Shown: positions 18,495 to 30,538, counted from the stretch's first letter. The stretch is 64,000 bases of DNA from an uncultured Parasphingopyxis sp. (GCA_947259005.1 CAMYKP010000006.1:434001-498000), one strand, 5' to 3'. The notes: generated by a model from the letters alone, not told the origin. Numbers and translations are program-made.

Positions 18495-19239
18495 ATATCC
18501 AGATTTCCCAGAGCTCGGCATCGGGCTGAGCGACCATGGTCTCGAAATAACCGTCGCCTTCCACACCCGTATAGTCACCGCCATGCGGACCCGGTGCTCT
18601 TAGCGCTTCGCCTTCAATCGCGTCACCGATCGCCGATTCCGCACGGAAACTATATGCATCGGGCGCGTCGGCAAATGACACATATTCGCGGCCTTCATTG
18701 TCATAGCTGAAACCGAAGCGGGCAGCGCCATAGGCTGCCACTGCATCGGCTATGCTGGTTCCCGGGCCGACGCCTTCGGCCGTGCGGCACTGATCGGCAT
18801 AAACGCCCATGGCGACGACTTCGATGTCGCCGTCATATTCCTCGACGTCATAGCTTTCGAATATCACGCAAATCGCCTCCTCGCCGCCGGAGAGCGCGCA
18901 CAGCGAACCAAAATCGACCATATAGACGGGCTGAAAGCTGATGGCCGTGTCTGCGGGGAAAGCCTCGACGAAATCGTTGAGCGTGGTCGGGCTTTCGACT
19001 CCCGCTATCCCGGTTTCACTGATCAGACATTCCGGATCGAAGGAGGCCGCCGAACCACTTGATGCAATCAGCGTCGCTCCGTCGCTCGCTTCGGTGTCCA
19101 GCACCAATGGATCATCCACTGCTACGCCTGCTTCAGCACCAGCCTCGCCTCCGGTCGCATCCTCTGAGTCGCCGCCAGCCGAACAGGCTGCAAGAATGGC
19201 AATGGGCATCAGGATGGCCGGGGCAAGACTGATCTTCAT
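18481..19239 (-). CDS. Predicted acidic lipoprotein
   Basis: A 252-residue protein with a lipoprotein signal (hydrophobic LAPAILMPIAILAAC, Cys at residue 19), followed by a low-complexity Gly/Ala/Glu/Asp linker of about 25 residues. The mature part is strongly acidic and contains four or five cysteines that could pair (in PECLIS, GSLCAL, AICVIF, DQCRTA). I recognise no family. It is a single gene between convergent moaB and the divergent radical SAM gene. Confidence 0.7.
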   Translation of the reverse strand: MKISLAPAILMPIAILAACSAGGDSEDATGGEAGAEAGVAVDDPLVLDTEASDGATLIASSGSAASFDPECLISETGIAGVESPTTLNDFVEAFPADTAISFQPVYMVDFGSLCALSGGEEAICVIFESYDVEEYDGDIEVVAMGVYADQCRTAEGVGPGTSIADAVAAYGAARFGFSYDNEGREYVSFADAPDAYSFRAESAIGDAIEGEALRAPGPHGGDYTGVEGDGYFETMVAQPDAELWEIWISTPH

Positions 19240-19307
19240 CGGAACTCTCCATTTTCTGGTCGCCCATCATTGCGCGATGATTGCCGTTATGGCAAGTTGT
19301 TCCTATT

Positions 19308-20387
19308 ATGTTCTCATCAAAACCCAAAGGACGGGGCGCGACCGTCAATGGACCGTCGAAACGGTTCAACCTGGCCGGGCGTGAGGAGGATGGTGACTGG
19401 CTCGACGAACGCGAGGCGATAGACGGCCCCGCACCGCCGCCGCGTACCGATGTCACCATCGAACGGCCCAAAACGATCCTTTCGAATAACCATTCTCCGG
19501 ACATTCCGTTCGACCGTTCGATCAACGCCTATCGCGGCTGCGAACATGGCTGCATCTACTGTTTCGCGCGCCCAACCCATGCGTTTCACGATCTCTCTCC
19601 CGGTCTCGACTTCGAAACCCGGCTGTTCGCAAAACCGGATGGGCCAAGGCTATTACGTGAGGTTTTGGGTAAACCCGCTTACCGAGCAGCACCGATTGCA
19701 ATGGGCACGAACACCGATCCCTATCAGCCGATCGAAAGCCGCTTCCGGATCACGCGAGATTGCATCGCGATCCTTGCCGAATTGCGGCACCCGCTGACCA
19801 TCACGACCAAGTCGGACCGGGTCGTTCGTGATATCGACCTGCTTGCGCACATGGCGAAGGACAATGTTGTAGCGGTTGCGATATCCGTGACGTCGCTCGA
19901 TCCCGCAATCCATCGGACTCTCGAACCGCGAGCCCCTTCGGCACGCAAGCGACTGGCGGCGATTACCGCACTCAGTAATGCCGGCATCCCGACCTATGCC
20001 TCCATGTCGCCGATCATCCCGGCGATTACCGACCATGAGATCGAACATCTGGTCGAAGCCGCAGCCGAAGCAGGCGCAAAGGCCGCTTTCTTCATCCCGC
20101 TGCGCCTGCCGCATGAGGTCGCGCCAATTTTCCGCGCGTGGCTCGACGAATATTATCCCGACCGCGCAAACAAGGTGATGAACATCGTCCAGTCGATCCG
20201 GCAGGGGCGGGACAATGATCCCCGCTTCTTCACGCGGATGCGCGGCGCCGGGCCCTGGGCCGACCTTATCCGCACGCGCTTTGCCAAAGCGTGCCGCAAG
20301 CACGGCCTCAATCAGGAAAGGATCGCGCTGCGCTCCGACCTGTTTCGCCGGCCTGCCGGGCCTCAGGGCGAACTGGAATTTCTCTAG
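19308..20387 (+). CDS. PA0069-family radical SAM protein
   Basis: A 359-residue radical SAM protein. The cluster motif is GCEHGCIYCF with Cys near residues 78, 82 and 85 (CxxxCxxC). INAYRGCEHGCIYC and the downstream MGTNTDPYQPIE are typical of the PA0069/SplB-like group, whose reaction is unknown. The ATG at 19308 is preferred over an upstream TTG. No partner gene indicates a substrate. Its stop abuts the convergent neighbour with no gap. Confidence 0.86.
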   Translation: MFSSKPKGRGATVNGPSKRFNLAGREEDGDWLDEREAIDGPAPPPRTDVTIERPKTILSNNHSPDIPFDRSINAYRGCEHGCIYCFARPTHAFHDLSPGLDFETRLFAKPDGPRLLREVLGKPAYRAAPIAMGTNTDPYQPIESRFRITRDCIAILAELRHPLTITTKSDRVVRDIDLLAHMAKDNVVAVAISVTSLDPAIHRTLEPRAPSARKRLAAITALSNAGIPTYASMSPIIPAITDHEIEHLVEAAAEAGAKAAFFIPLRLPHEVAPIFRAWLDEYYPDRANKVMNIVQSIRQGRDNDPRFFTRMRGAGPWADLIRTRFAKACRKHGLNQERIALRSDLFRRPAGPQGELEFL

Positions 20388-21047
20388 TTAGCCATACTCA
20401 ACCGCAGTAAAGCGGAAATCATAGACTTGTTCTCCATCGTCGACGACGATCCGATAGGGCGTTTCGCGATCGCCCTCGATGCGCCAGTCTTCGAAACGGG
20501 AGACAACAGGAGATTCAGCGCGGCGATGAACGAAAAAACGCTGCGGTCGGCGGGTTTCGTCATTGAACGCGAGTCCGTATCCCTCAATGTCCATCGCTTC
20601 GCTTGAGAGGCGTCCCCGATATTCGGTGCAGGGACAATCGCCTTCGCCATCATAGGGCAATATTTGCACGATACCGCCATTGATTTCGGCAAAGCGGGAC
20701 AATTGCGCATGAAATTGGTGGCCAAGAATCCAGGTGGCCAGCCCTTCCGGAAAGCTACTCAGTTCCGTATCGTCCCGCCGCACGAAAACGGCTTCGCCAT
20801 CCGTTTCGAAATGCATGGTGACATCCGGAAAATGCTGCGAGTAGCTGGCCTGCAGGGGCAGCGAATACTTCATTTCCGCCCGAAATTCGGTGCCATCGGA
20901 TACCGTAACGTTCGCCGTAGCACTGACACTTGCGACAGACTGCGCCTGGCCGTTTCCAGTCTCTGCAGCAACCGCAGCCGGAACCATCGAAAATAGAAGT
21001 GCCGACACAAGATATAAGGGCCGCCGTGCCAGCTTGTCATGTTCCAT
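20388..21047 (-). CDS. Exported protein of unknown function
   Basis: A 219-residue protein with a signal peptide (MEHDKLARR, then hydrophobic LYLVSALLFSMVPAAVA). The mature part looks beta-rich, with repeated short strands such as TMHFETDGEAVFVRR and EQVYDFRFTAVEYG, compatible with a periplasmic beta-sandwich or lipid-binding half-barrel. A CPC motif lies near residue 138. I recognise no family. It follows the acyl-CoA ligase by 13 bp in the same direction and is probably co-transcribed. Confidence 0.7.
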   Translation of the reverse strand: MEHDKLARRPLYLVSALLFSMVPAAVAAETGNGQAQSVASVSATANVTVSDGTEFRAEMKYSLPLQASYSQHFPDVTMHFETDGEAVFVRRDDTELSSFPEGLATWILGHQFHAQLSRFAEINGGIVQILPYDGEGDCPCTEYRGRLSSEAMDIEGYGLAFNDETRRPQRFFVHRRAESPVVSRFEDWRIEGDRETPYRIVVDDGEQVYDFRFTAVEYG

Positions 21048-21060
21048 CAGGTTTTCCCTC

Positions 21061-22659
<1,599 letters not shown>

Positions 22660-22751
22660 GGTCATCCTCTCAATTTGTCTTTTATTTTTCGCTCACATTA
22701 GTCCGGACGCGCCAATCGTCCAGTGCCTAACGACACCGAATGGGCGGAAAA

Positions 22752-25700
22752 TCAAGAAACCAGAGCGAGTTTCGGTGGCTGGCGGTCGGCAGACCCGTTG
22801 TCGGCGGCAAGCTGGACCGCGATGACGCCCGGGGTTTGCCGAATCGTTTCGCACAATTCTGCGTTGAGGATGAAATGCCTGCCGAGCACGACGCGGGCCG
22901 AGCCACCCTCCGGCAATGCAGCTTCGAATAGTACGGTGCCCTGCCCGTCGCCATTTTCGCCCAGCAGTTCGGACAGTCGCGCGAGAATGGCCGGTTCGGC
23001 AACCGATACCGTCATCATCATCCGCTTGTTGTTCGCCAGTGCTTCTAAGGGCTGGAACTGGCGCACGGTGACGCGCGGCGTATCCTCGCCCGGCTGCCAA
23101 TCGAGTTCGACATGCAGTAGGCCGCAACTTCCCGTTTTGGCGGCTTCCTCAAGTTCAAGCCGAAGGCCCTCGTCGAAAGCGCTGGCAAAAAACTGGCCCG
23201 AATTATCAGACAGGGTGGCCGTTACGAAAGGGTTGCCCTTGCGCGATGTGCGCTTGCGAACATTCTCGGCCATCCCCGCCATGACAGCAGCCACCCGCCC
23301 ACCGGCGGCCGGAGCAGGCAGGGCGCACAGTTCGGCATAGTTTTGAGCGCCAAAAGCATCAGCCAGATGGCGATAGTTGTCGACCGGATGGCCGGAGAAA
23401 TAGAAACCGAAAGCTTCCTTTTCCTGCGCCATGCGTTCCGCGAGAGGCCATTGGACTTCTTCGGACAGGCGGATATGCGCGATATCTGTTTCGTCGCCAC
23501 CGGCGAAAAGGCCGCCCTGCCCTGTCTCGCGCGCATCGGCTGCGCTCGAAGCAATGGCGAGGATCGTTTCGGCAGCCGCATAGACCGCCGGGCGATTGCC
23601 CTCCAATACGTCGAAGGCACCGGCCCCGCTCAGACTTTCGAGCTGGCGCTTGTTGAGCAGATGCGGATCGACACGCGCGGCGAAATCGTCGAGGCTGGCA
23701 AATATGCTTTCGGCCTCACGCTCGACAACCAGCTGTTCCATCGCTTTCTGGCCAACACCCTTGAGCGCGGCCAGCGCATAACGGACGGCATAACCTTCGC
23801 CATGTTCTTCAACAGTAAACAGCGCTTCGCTGGCATTGACGCAAGGTGGCAGGCATTTGATTTTCTGGCCTGACATCCCGTCCGTCGTCCGGCGAATATC
23901 CTCAACGAATATGCCCAGCTTGTCGGTATTTCCCATGTCATAACACATCGACGATGCGAAGAATTCATGCGGATAATGGGTCTTGAGCCAGGCGGTCTGA
24001 TAGGCGATCAGGGCATAGGCTGCAGCATGGCTCTTGTTGAAGCCATAGCCGGCGAATTTGGCGATCAAGTCGAACAGTTCATTGGCTTTGCCCGACGCGA
24101 TATTCTTCCGTGCACAGCCTGATACAAAGCGGTCACGCTGTGCATCCATCTCGGCCTGGATCTTCTTGCCCATCGCGCGCCTCAGCAAGTCGGCGTCGCC
24201 AAGCGAATAGCCGGCAAGTATGCGGGCCGCCTCCATCACCTGTTCCTGATAAACAAAGATTCCGTATGTTTCCTTGAGGATCGGCTCAAGATCGGGATGC
24301 GGATATTCGATAGCCTCCTGCCCGTTTTTCCGCGCACCGAACATCGGGATATTGTCCATTGGGCCGGGACGGTACAGCGAGACGAGTGCGATGATGTCCT
24401 CGAAACAGGTCGGTTTTACAGCCGCCAGCGTACGGCGCATGCCCTCCGATTCCAGCTGGAACACACCGACCGTGTCGCTGCGCTGGAGCAGTTCATAGAC
24501 CTGCTCATCATCCCAGCCGAGCCGATCCAGATCGACGGTGATGCCGCGCTGCGCCAGAAGCTGGACGGCCTTTTTGAGCACGGACAAGGTTTTCAGCCCG
24601 AGAAAATCGAATTTGACGAGCCCCGCCTTTTCAACATTCTTCATGTCGAACTGGGTGACCGGAATGTCGGACCGAGGATCGCGGTAAAGCGGGACGAGCT
24701 TGTCGAGGCGCCGGTCCCCGATCACCACGCCCGCCGCATGGGTGGAACTATGACGCGGCAGGCCCTCGAGCTTCATCGCAAGATCGATCAGTTTCTTGAC
24801 GTCAGCATCAGTCTTATATTCGTTTTCGAATTCGGCAACGCCGTTGAGCGTCCGTTTCAGCGTCCAGGGATCGGTCGGATGGTTCGGCACCATCTTGGTC
24901 AGTCGGTCGACCTGGCCATAAGGCATCTGCAGAACGCGGCCGACATCGCGCAGCACGGCGCGGGATTTCATCGTTCCGAAAGTGATGATCTGGGCAACCT
25001 GGTCGCGACCATATTTCTGCTGGACATAGCGGATTACTTCACCACGCCGCGTTTCGCAGAAATCGATGTCGAAATCGGGCATCGACACACGTTCCGGGTT
25101 GAGGAAGCGTTCGAACAGCAGGCCGAGCTGAAGCGGATCGAGGTCGGTGATGGTCAGCGCCCATGCAACGACAGAACCCGCACCCGAACCACGCCCCGGT
25201 CCAACGGGGATACCCTGGCCTTTCGACCATTTGATGAAATCGGCAACGATCAGGAAATAGCCCGGAAAGCCCATTTCGATAATGATATCGAGTTCATATT
25301 CGAGCCGCTCGGTATAAGGTTTGCGGATTTCGTCGGTCAGCTTTTCACCGTGAATGGCAATCAGCCTCGCCTCGAGGCCGGCGCGCGAATCCTCCCGCAA
25401 CTGGGCGGACTCGCCGTCGAGATCGCCAGCGACGCTGGGAAGGATAGGATCGCGCGCAGGGGCCGCAAACGCGCAACGTTCGGCAACTACAAGCGTGTTC
25501 TCCAGCGCCTCGGGAAGATCGCGGAACCGTTCTTCCATGGCTTCATGGGGAACGAGCCAGCCTTCCTCCGGACTGTGGCGCCGGTCATCGCTTTCGACAT
25601 AATTGGAGTCGGCAATGCAAAGCATCGCGTCATGGGCTGCATGAAAATCCTGGCGCTGGAAAAAGGCTGGGTTGGTGGCAACCAATGGCCAGTCGCGCGC

Positions 25701-26282
25701 ATAGGCAAGATCGAGCAATGCCTCCTCGCTTGCCTCTTCTATCGGGTCTCCGCGCCGACTGATCTCGACATAGAGGCGATCCGGGAATAGCGCCCCCAGC
25801 CCGTCAGCATATGTCAGCGCAGCGTCCTGCTGTTCGGCTTCGAACAGTCGAGCGAGCGCGCCTTCGCTGCCGCCGGTAAGAGCAATGAGACCATCGGTAC
25901 GCCCCTTGAGCGCTTCGAACGACACGTGCGGCGCCTCTTCAAGGGGTCTGTCCAGATGCGCCTCGGAAACGAGCGCACACAGGTTTTCATAGCCCTCCTC
26001 GTCTTGCGCAAGCAGGGGCAACCAGTCGATGACCGGATCGTCGCCATCCGCGCGGCCGGGTCGGGCGACAGCGAGCAATGTGCCGATGATTGGCTGCACA
26101 CCTTTGTCGAACGCGGCGGAGCAAAAGGGCATAGCAGCATAAAGGCCGTTACGATCAACCAGAGCCGCTGCAGGAAATCCGAGTTCCCGGGCACGGACAG
26201 CGATGTCCTTCGGCTGGATCGCCCCTTCGAGCATCGTGTAGGCCGAGAATATGCGCAACGGGACAAAGGGTGCGGATTGCAT
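22752..26282 (-). CDS. dnaE: DNA polymerase III subunit alpha
   Basis: A 1176-residue replicative polymerase subunit (DnaE1). Palm motifs include GPGRGSGAGSVVAWAL and MPDFDIDFCETRRGEVI with its catalytic aspartates, and the finger region has FVYQEQVMEAAR and YGFNKSHAAAYA. The N-terminal PHP domain is degenerate: FVPLRIFSAYTM replaces the His-containing metal motif seen in E. coli (FVHLRVHS). An OB-fold region near residue 1000 is normal for DnaE. It stands downstream of the proS-lolC-lolD-gpx block, 80 bp after gpx. Confidence 0.95.
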   Translation of the reverse strand: MQSAPFVPLRIFSAYTMLEGAIQPKDIAVRARELGFPAAALVDRNGLYAAMPFCSAAFDKGVQPIIGTLLAVARPGRADGDDPVIDWLPLLAQDEEGYENLCALVSEAHLDRPLEEAPHVSFEALKGRTDGLIALTGGSEGALARLFEAEQQDAALTYADGLGALFPDRLYVEISRRGDPIEEASEEALLDLAYARDWPLVATNPAFFQRQDFHAAHDAMLCIADSNYVESDDRRHSPEEGWLVPHEAMEERFRDLPEALENTLVVAERCAFAAPARDPILPSVAGDLDGESAQLREDSRAGLEARLIAIHGEKLTDEIRKPYTERLEYELDIIIEMGFPGYFLIVADFIKWSKGQGIPVGPGRGSGAGSVVAWALTITDLDPLQLGLLFERFLNPERVSMPDFDIDFCETRRGEVIRYVQQKYGRDQVAQIITFGTMKSRAVLRDVGRVLQMPYGQVDRLTKMVPNHPTDPWTLKRTLNGVAEFENEYKTDADVKKLIDLAMKLEGLPRHSSTHAAGVVIGDRRLDKLVPLYRDPRSDIPVTQFDMKNVEKAGLVKFDFLGLKTLSVLKKAVQLLAQRGITVDLDRLGWDDEQVYELLQRSDTVGVFQLESEGMRRTLAAVKPTCFEDIIALVSLYRPGPMDNIPMFGARKNGQEAIEYPHPDLEPILKETYGIFVYQEQVMEAARILAGYSLGDADLLRRAMGKKIQAEMDAQRDRFVSGCARKNIASGKANELFDLIAKFAGYGFNKSHAAAYALIAYQTAWLKTHYPHEFFASSMCYDMGNTDKLGIFVEDIRRTTDGMSGQKIKCLPPCVNASEALFTVEEHGEGYAVRYALAALKGVGQKAMEQLVVEREAESIFASLDDFAARVDPHLLNKRQLESLSGAGAFDVLEGNRPAVYAAAETILAIASSAADARETGQGGLFAGGDETDIAHIRLSEEVQWPLAERMAQEKEAFGFYFSGHPVDNYRHLADAFGAQNYAELCALPAPAAGGRVAAVMAGMAENVRKRTSRKGNPFVTATLSDNSGQFFASAFDEGLRLELEEAAKTGSCGLLHVELDWQPGEDTPRVTVRQFQPLEALANNKRMMMTVSVAEPAILARLSELLGENGDGQGTVLFEAALPEGGSARVVLGRHFILNAELCETIRQTPGVIAVQLAADNGSADRQPPKLALVS

Positions 26283-26362
26283 CGTCCGACTATGGGGAGA
26301 CGATGCGATTCGTCAAAGCACAATGTCGAGAAAGCGTGTGGATAGCGCGCCGCAGTCGGCGT

Positions 26363-26839
26363 CTAGTCGAGTAGTGCGACGATGTCTTTTTCGATCTGAT
26401 AGGGCTTGGTCGTAGGGGCATAGCGTTCCACGACCTCACCATCGGCATTGACCAGAAACTTCGTGAAATTCCATTTGATGGCATCGCCGATCAGGCCGCG
26501 CTTTTCCTTCCGCAAATGCTGGTAAAGCGGAACGGCATCTGCGCCATTCACATCGATTTTGGCAAAAAGCGGGAAACTCACATCATAGGTCAGCGTGCAG
26601 AAATTCGCGATCTCTTCGGCGTCCCCCGGTTCCTGCGCACCAAACTGGTTACAGGGAAAGGCGAGAATCTCGAACCCGCGATCCTTATATTTGCGGTACA
26701 GTTCCTCAAGCCCCGCATATTGAGGCGTGAAGCCGCATTTGGATGCGACATTGACGATTAGGACGGTCTTGCCCGCATAGTCTGCGAGCTTCTGCTCGGC
26801 TCCATCGGGGAGGCTGACGGAATAGTCGTACACGTTCAT
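26363..26839 (-). CDS. Glutathione peroxidase family thiol peroxidase
   Basis: A 158-residue GPx-fold protein that reduces peroxides. The peroxidatic cysteine is near residue 35 in [15 protein letters not shown], with [12 protein letters not shown] (Gln) and WNFTKFLV (Trp, Asn) completing the catalytic set. It is a cysteine, not selenocysteine, enzyme, and bacterial members often use thioredoxin rather than glutathione. Its ATG overlaps the lolD stop as ATGA. Confidence 0.92.
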   Translation of the reverse strand: MNVYDYSVSLPDGAEQKLADYAGKTVLIVNVASKCGFTPQYAGLEELYRKYKDRGFEILAFPCNQFGAQEPGDAEEIANFCTLTYDVSFPLFAKIDVNGADAVPLYQHLRKEKRGLIGDAIKWNFTKFLVNADGEVVERYAPTTKPYQIEKDIVALLD

Positions 26840-27522
26840 TTTACGCTCCCTTCGAGCCGACCTTCATGCAGGCGGAACAGCCGGTCCGTTTTCTTCGCCA
26901 GCCGTTCATTATGCGTTGCTATCAGCGCCGCGCTTCCCTCCTCACGAACCAGCGTGAGGAACTCGGCCAGCACGAGATCGGCGGTTGCCTCGTCCAGATT
27001 GCCGGTCGGCTCATCGGCGAGCACCAGAGACGGCTGGTTTGCAAGCGCACGTGCGACGGCGACACGCTGTTGCTCGCCGCCCGACAATTGCGACGGACGG
27101 TGATCAAGCCGATGTCCGAGGCCAAGACGCGACAGCAGCGCCGATGCACGTTTGTCCGCCTCTGCCGGTTTCGCTCCCTTGATCAGCTGGGGAATGATGA
27201 CATTTTCCTTGGCGGAAAAATCGGGCAGCAGATGGTGGAATTGATAGACGAAACCCAGATGATCGCGGCGGATCCGGGTCCGGGCATCATTTTCGAGGCT
27301 GGCAACCTCTTCGCCGTCGATGCTGATCGATCCGCTGAAACCGCCTTCAAGCAGGCCAACAGCCTGAAGCATGGTCGACTTGCCAGAACCGGACGGGCCG
27401 AGAAGCGAGACGATCTCGCCCTTGTCGATACGGATATCGACACCGCGCAGGACTTCGATCCTGACCCCGCCCTGCTCAAAACTGCGCGCGAGATTGCGGA
27501 CCTCGAGGACTGGCTCACTCAT
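26836..27522 (-). CDS. lolD: Lipoprotein-releasing ABC transporter ATP-binding protein LolD
   Basis: A 228-residue ABC ATPase that powers release of outer-membrane lipoproteins from the inner membrane. Walker [10 protein letters not shown] is near 42-50, the signature [15 protein letters not shown] and Walker [13 protein letters not shown] follow, and DEPTGNLD is typical of LolD/MacB. The ATG at 27522 overlaps the lolC stop by 8 bp; the extra residues upstream in frame are not ABC-like. It is translationally coupled to both lolC and gpx. Confidence 0.93.
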   Translation of the reverse strand: MSEPVLEVRNLARSFEQGGVRIEVLRGVDIRIDKGEIVSLLGPSGSGKSTMLQAVGLLEGGFSGSISIDGEEVASLENDARTRIRRDHLGFVYQFHHLLPDFSAKENVIIPQLIKGAKPAEADKRASALLSRLGLGHRLDHRPSQLSGGEQQRVAVARALANQPSLVLADEPTGNLDEATADLVLAEFLTLVREEGSAALIATHNERLAKKTDRLFRLHEGRLEGSVK

Positions 27523-28765
27523 AGCGCAGAACCTGGACTGGATCGGTGCTCGCCGCCTTAAAAGCGGGGTATAGCGTGAAGAGGAAGGCCGAACCCATGG
27601 CCAGCGCGACAATGCCGAGCACCTCAAACGGATCGGTACGGGCCGGCAGCTCGGTGATGAACCGGATCGACGGATCCCACAAATTTTGCCCGGTCACCGT
27701 CTGGACGAAATTCACAACGCCCTGGCGATAGCGGAGCAGGACAAAGCCCAGGACAAGACCCGCCAGCGTACCCAGCCCGCTCGTCGTCATGCCGATCGTG
27801 AGAAATATCTTCATCATGGACCGGCGCGATGCGCCCATCGTGCGCAGGATCGCGATGTCCCGCGTCTTTGCCCGCACCAGCATGATCAGCGAAGAGAGGA
27901 TATTGAACACGGCAACGATAATGATCAGCGACAGCACCCAGAACATCACGACGCGCTCCACCGCCAGCGCATCGAAAAGCTGCGTATTCATCTCGCGCCA
28001 GTCGGTCAGCACGCCCTGCCCCGCATAATTTCGGGCAATCGGCTCCAAAATCTCGCCGACATTTTCGGGATCGACCGTATCGAATTCGATCATGCCCACT
28101 GCATCGTCAAGCATCAGCAGGGTTTGCGCATCCTCCATCGGCATCAGCACAAACGCCTTGTCGAAATCATAAATGCCAATCTCGAAAATTGCCGCGACGT
28201 CATAGGACACGATCCGCGGCACTGTTCCGAACGGCGTCGTCCGACCCTGCGGCGAGATCAGGCTAATCTGGCCGCCCGTTACCGCACCCAATGCGGTCGC
28301 CAGCCGCGAACCGATGGCCACATTGTTGCTGCCGGGGGTCAGCAAATTCATGTCCCCGGCGATGATGTTGGAATTGATCAGCTCGTTGGACCGGATATCT
28401 TCAACCTGCATACCGCGCGCCAATACACCTTCCACGCGGCCGCTATAGCTTGCCATCAAAGGCTGTTCGATCAGCGGGGTCGCGGAAACAACGCCGTCCA
28501 GTTCCCGCGATTCCTCCAAGATCTCGCGCCAGTCCGGCAGGCGGCCGCTATACCCCTGCATCACGGCATGACCATTGAGCCCGACAATCTTGTCGAATAG
28601 ATCGGCACGAAATCCGTTCATCACGCTCATCACCACGACCAGCGCCATGACGCCGAGCATCACGGCAACAAAGCTGATTGCAGCAACAACAAATATGAAG
28701 CGCTCTCCCTTGCCCGGCAGCAGATAGCGCTTGGCTATCATCCGCTCATGACGGGACAGGATCAT
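27515..28765 (-). CDS. lolC: Lipoprotein-releasing ABC transporter permease LolC/LolE
   Basis: A 416-residue inner-membrane permease with one N-terminal helix ([21 protein letters not shown]), a large periplasmic domain and three C-terminal helices around [20 protein letters not shown] and beyond. [16 protein letters not shown] is the family's cytoplasmic coupling segment. A single permease gene suggests the homodimeric form (LolF-like) seen outside gammaproteobacteria, but that is an inference because only this window is visible. Its ATG overlaps the proS stop (ATGA). Confidence 0.92.
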   Translation of the reverse strand: MILSRHERMIAKRYLLPGKGERFIFVVAAISFVAVMLGVMALVVVMSVMNGFRADLFDKIVGLNGHAVMQGYSGRLPDWREILEESRELDGVVSATPLIEQPLMASYSGRVEGVLARGMQVEDIRSNELINSNIIAGDMNLLTPGSNNVAIGSRLATALGAVTGGQISLISPQGRTTPFGTVPRIVSYDVAAIFEIGIYDFDKAFVLMPMEDAQTLLMLDDAVGMIEFDTVDPENVGEILEPIARNYAGQGVLTDWREMNTQLFDALAVERVVMFWVLSLIIIVAVFNILSSLIMLVRAKTRDIAILRTMGASRRSMMKIFLTIGMTTSGLGTLAGLVLGFVLLRYRQGVVNFVQTVTGQNLWDPSIRFITELPARTDPFEVLGIVALAMGSAFLFTLYPAFKAASTDPVQVLRYE

Positions 28766-30081
28766 GCAAGTTTCTCCAGCGCGACCTCAGCGCTCACCTC
28801 GTCGCGTTCGCCGGTTGAACGCCGCTTCAGTTCGACAACGCCATTTTTCAGTCCGCGCGGCCCGACGATCAGCTGCCAGGGCAACCCAATCACATCCATT
28901 GTCGCGAATTTTGCGCCGCCGCGCTCGTCGCGGTCATCATAGAGCACCTCGACGCCGGCCGCTTGCAGTTTGGCGTAAAGGTCATCGGCGGCTGTAACAC
29001 AGGCCTCGTCATCAGCACGCATATTGATGAGGCCCACCTTGTAGGGCGCAACTGCCTCCGGCCATACAATGCCATCATCATCATGGCTGGCCTCGATAAT
29101 CGCACCGGCCAGCCGCGAAACGCCCACGCCATAGCTGCCCATCACGGGGGTGATCATGGAGCCATCATTGCCGGAAACCTTCAGCCCCATGGCCTTGGAA
29201 TATTTGTCACCGAAGAAGAAGATATGGCCGACCTCGACACCGCGGGACTTGAGCAGATCATCACCCATCCCGACTTCGCGCGCTTCATCGCGCTTCTCGT
29301 CTGTCGCCGCATATTCGGTGGTCATGCTATCGACAAAGGCCTGTAGCCCGTCAGTGTCTTCGATATCGACATCATAATCTTCCGCCGAGCGCGCTTCTTC
29401 CCAGCTCTTATGGAAAAAGACTTCGCTCTCGCCCGAGGGCGCGAGAATGATGAATTCATGGCTGAGGTCGCCGCCGATCGGGCCCGTATCGGCCTGCATC
29501 GGAATGGCGCGTAGCCCCATCCGCGCAAACGTGCGCAGATAAGCAACAAACTGCTTGTTATAGCTGATCCGGCCGCCGACTTCGTCGAGATCGAAACTAT
29601 AGGCGTCCTTCATCAGGAATTCGCGGCCCCGCATCACGCCAAAGCGCGGTCGGGTTTCGTCGCGGAACTTCCACTGGATATGGTAAAGCATGCGCGGCAG
29701 ATCGCGATAGCTTTTAGCCCCATCTTTGAAGATCGAGGTTATCATTTCCTCGTTGGTTGGGCCGTAGAGCAGGTCTCGTCCCTGCCGGTCCTCGATCCGG
29801 AGCATTTCAGGGCCATAGGCGTCATAGCGCCCGCTCTCGCGCCACAGATCGGCAGACTGGAGTGTTGGCATGAGCATTTCGATAGCTCCCGCCCTGTCCT
29901 GCTCCTCGCGTACAATCTGTTCGATCTTCTTGAGGACGCGCAGGCCGAGTGGCAGCCAGGCGTAAATGCCGGACGCTGTCTGGCGGACAAGGCCAGCACG
30001 GAGCATCAGCTTGTGGCTGATGACCTCGGCATCGGCGGGTGTCTCTTTGGTGACGGGCAAAAAATAGCGGGATAGACGCAT
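28762..30081 (-). CDS. proS: Prolyl-tRNA synthetase
   Basis: A 439-residue class II synthetase that charges tRNA-Pro. Motif 2 ([17 protein letters not shown]) and motif 3 ([16 protein letters not shown]) are present, followed by a C-terminal anticodon-binding domain. It lacks the about 180-residue editing insertion of the E. coli enzyme, which makes it the short alphaproteobacterial form. It is the first gene of the block proS-lolC-lolD-gpx-dnaE, so its promoter should lie in the long gap upstream. Confidence 0.95.
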   Translation of the reverse strand: MRLSRYFLPVTKETPADAEVISHKLMLRAGLVRQTASGIYAWLPLGLRVLKKIEQIVREEQDRAGAIEMLMPTLQSADLWRESGRYDAYGPEMLRIEDRQGRDLLYGPTNEEMITSIFKDGAKSYRDLPRMLYHIQWKFRDETRPRFGVMRGREFLMKDAYSFDLDEVGGRISYNKQFVAYLRTFARMGLRAIPMQADTGPIGGDLSHEFIILAPSGESEVFFHKSWEEARSAEDYDVDIEDTDGLQAFVDSMTTEYAATDEKRDEAREVGMGDDLLKSRGVEVGHIFFFGDKYSKAMGLKVSGNDGSMITPVMGSYGVGVSRLAGAIIEASHDDDGIVWPEAVAPYKVGLINMRADDEACVTAADDLYAKLQAAGVEVLYDDRDERGGAKFATMDVIGLPWQLIVGPRGLKNGVVELKRRSTGERDEVSAEVALEKLA

Positions 30082-30239
30082 GGTTATAGGGTCCGGAAAG
30101 GGGCCATTGTTGTGCCGCGTCTCTAGGCGGGCCGGGTGCGCGCCGCAAGCATCTAAGCTGTTGCCGGATCGTCACAGGCGTAAACTTATTGTTACCCAAA
30201 GCCCACGAGTCCGATGACAACCCCTATTTGAATGGCTTA

Positions 30240-30402
30240 GCACTTGTTTCCACGGGACCCGCGCCTAACGGCCGTGGTTCAGGGAGGCTCCTCGCTGCAC
30301 ACCTTGAGGGGAAGGATTGTGCGCGAACCTGGAGCAAAAAAGGGGGCGAACCTATGTTCGTCACGTTTGTGCCCGGGTCTAACGGCCCGGGCACTTTCGT
30401 TT
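30240..30402 (+). ncRNA. Candidate structured RNA ending in a terminator
   Basis: This lies in the only long gene-free stretch (30082-30538). Four successive stem-loops can be drawn. First, CCACGG (30250-30255) with CCGTGG (30272-30277). Second, GCTCC (30287-30291) with GGAGC (30331-30335), enclosing GCACA/TGTGC and CCTT/AAGG. Third, CGAAC (30347-30351) with GTTCG (30356-30360). Fourth, a terminator hairpin at 30369-30394. The nonamer CTAACGGCC occurs in the first and last hairpins, and GCGAACCT occurs at 30323 and 30346. I do not recognise 6S, SRP, RNase P or tmRNA cores. It could be an independent small RNA or the leader of the MFS gene. The 5' end is a guess. Confidence 0.45.
30369..30402 (+). 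terminator. Intrinsic terminator
   Basis: A perfect 9-bp stem, GTGCCCGGG and CCCGGGCAC, with an 8-base loop TCTAACGG, followed by TTTCGTTT. Only the plus strand has the T-rich tail, so it ends plus-strand transcripts. No protein gene lies upstream on this strand for many kilobases, which is the main reason to suspect an RNA gene here. Confidence 0.7.
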
Positions 30403-30538
30403 GCATGACCGGACATTCGTGGCTGCGGGCAGACGGGATTACCCGGCCATGACCTGTCTGCGTCGTCCGGATGACAGTTTGCCAGCTTCTATTCCTGCCT
30501 GCATAAGAAACAAAAAAGTTGGCGAGAGGCTGATTTGT

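Noticed and set aside
24297..25790. A 497-codon plus-strand frame opposite dnaE
   Set aside because: It is the antisense of strongly conserved polymerase motifs, with arginine/histidine-rich composition typical of shadow frames.
30240..30402. Identification of the structured region as 6S RNA, SRP RNA or tmRNA
   Set aside because: The conserved cores I know (SRP GGUCAGGUCCGGAAGG, tmRNA tag frame, 6S closing stem and bubble) are not visible.
30189..30452. An 87-codon plus-strand frame across the candidate RNA
   Set aside because: It runs through the terminator hairpin and has no ribosome site, signal or family resemblance; the stem-loops explain this region better.
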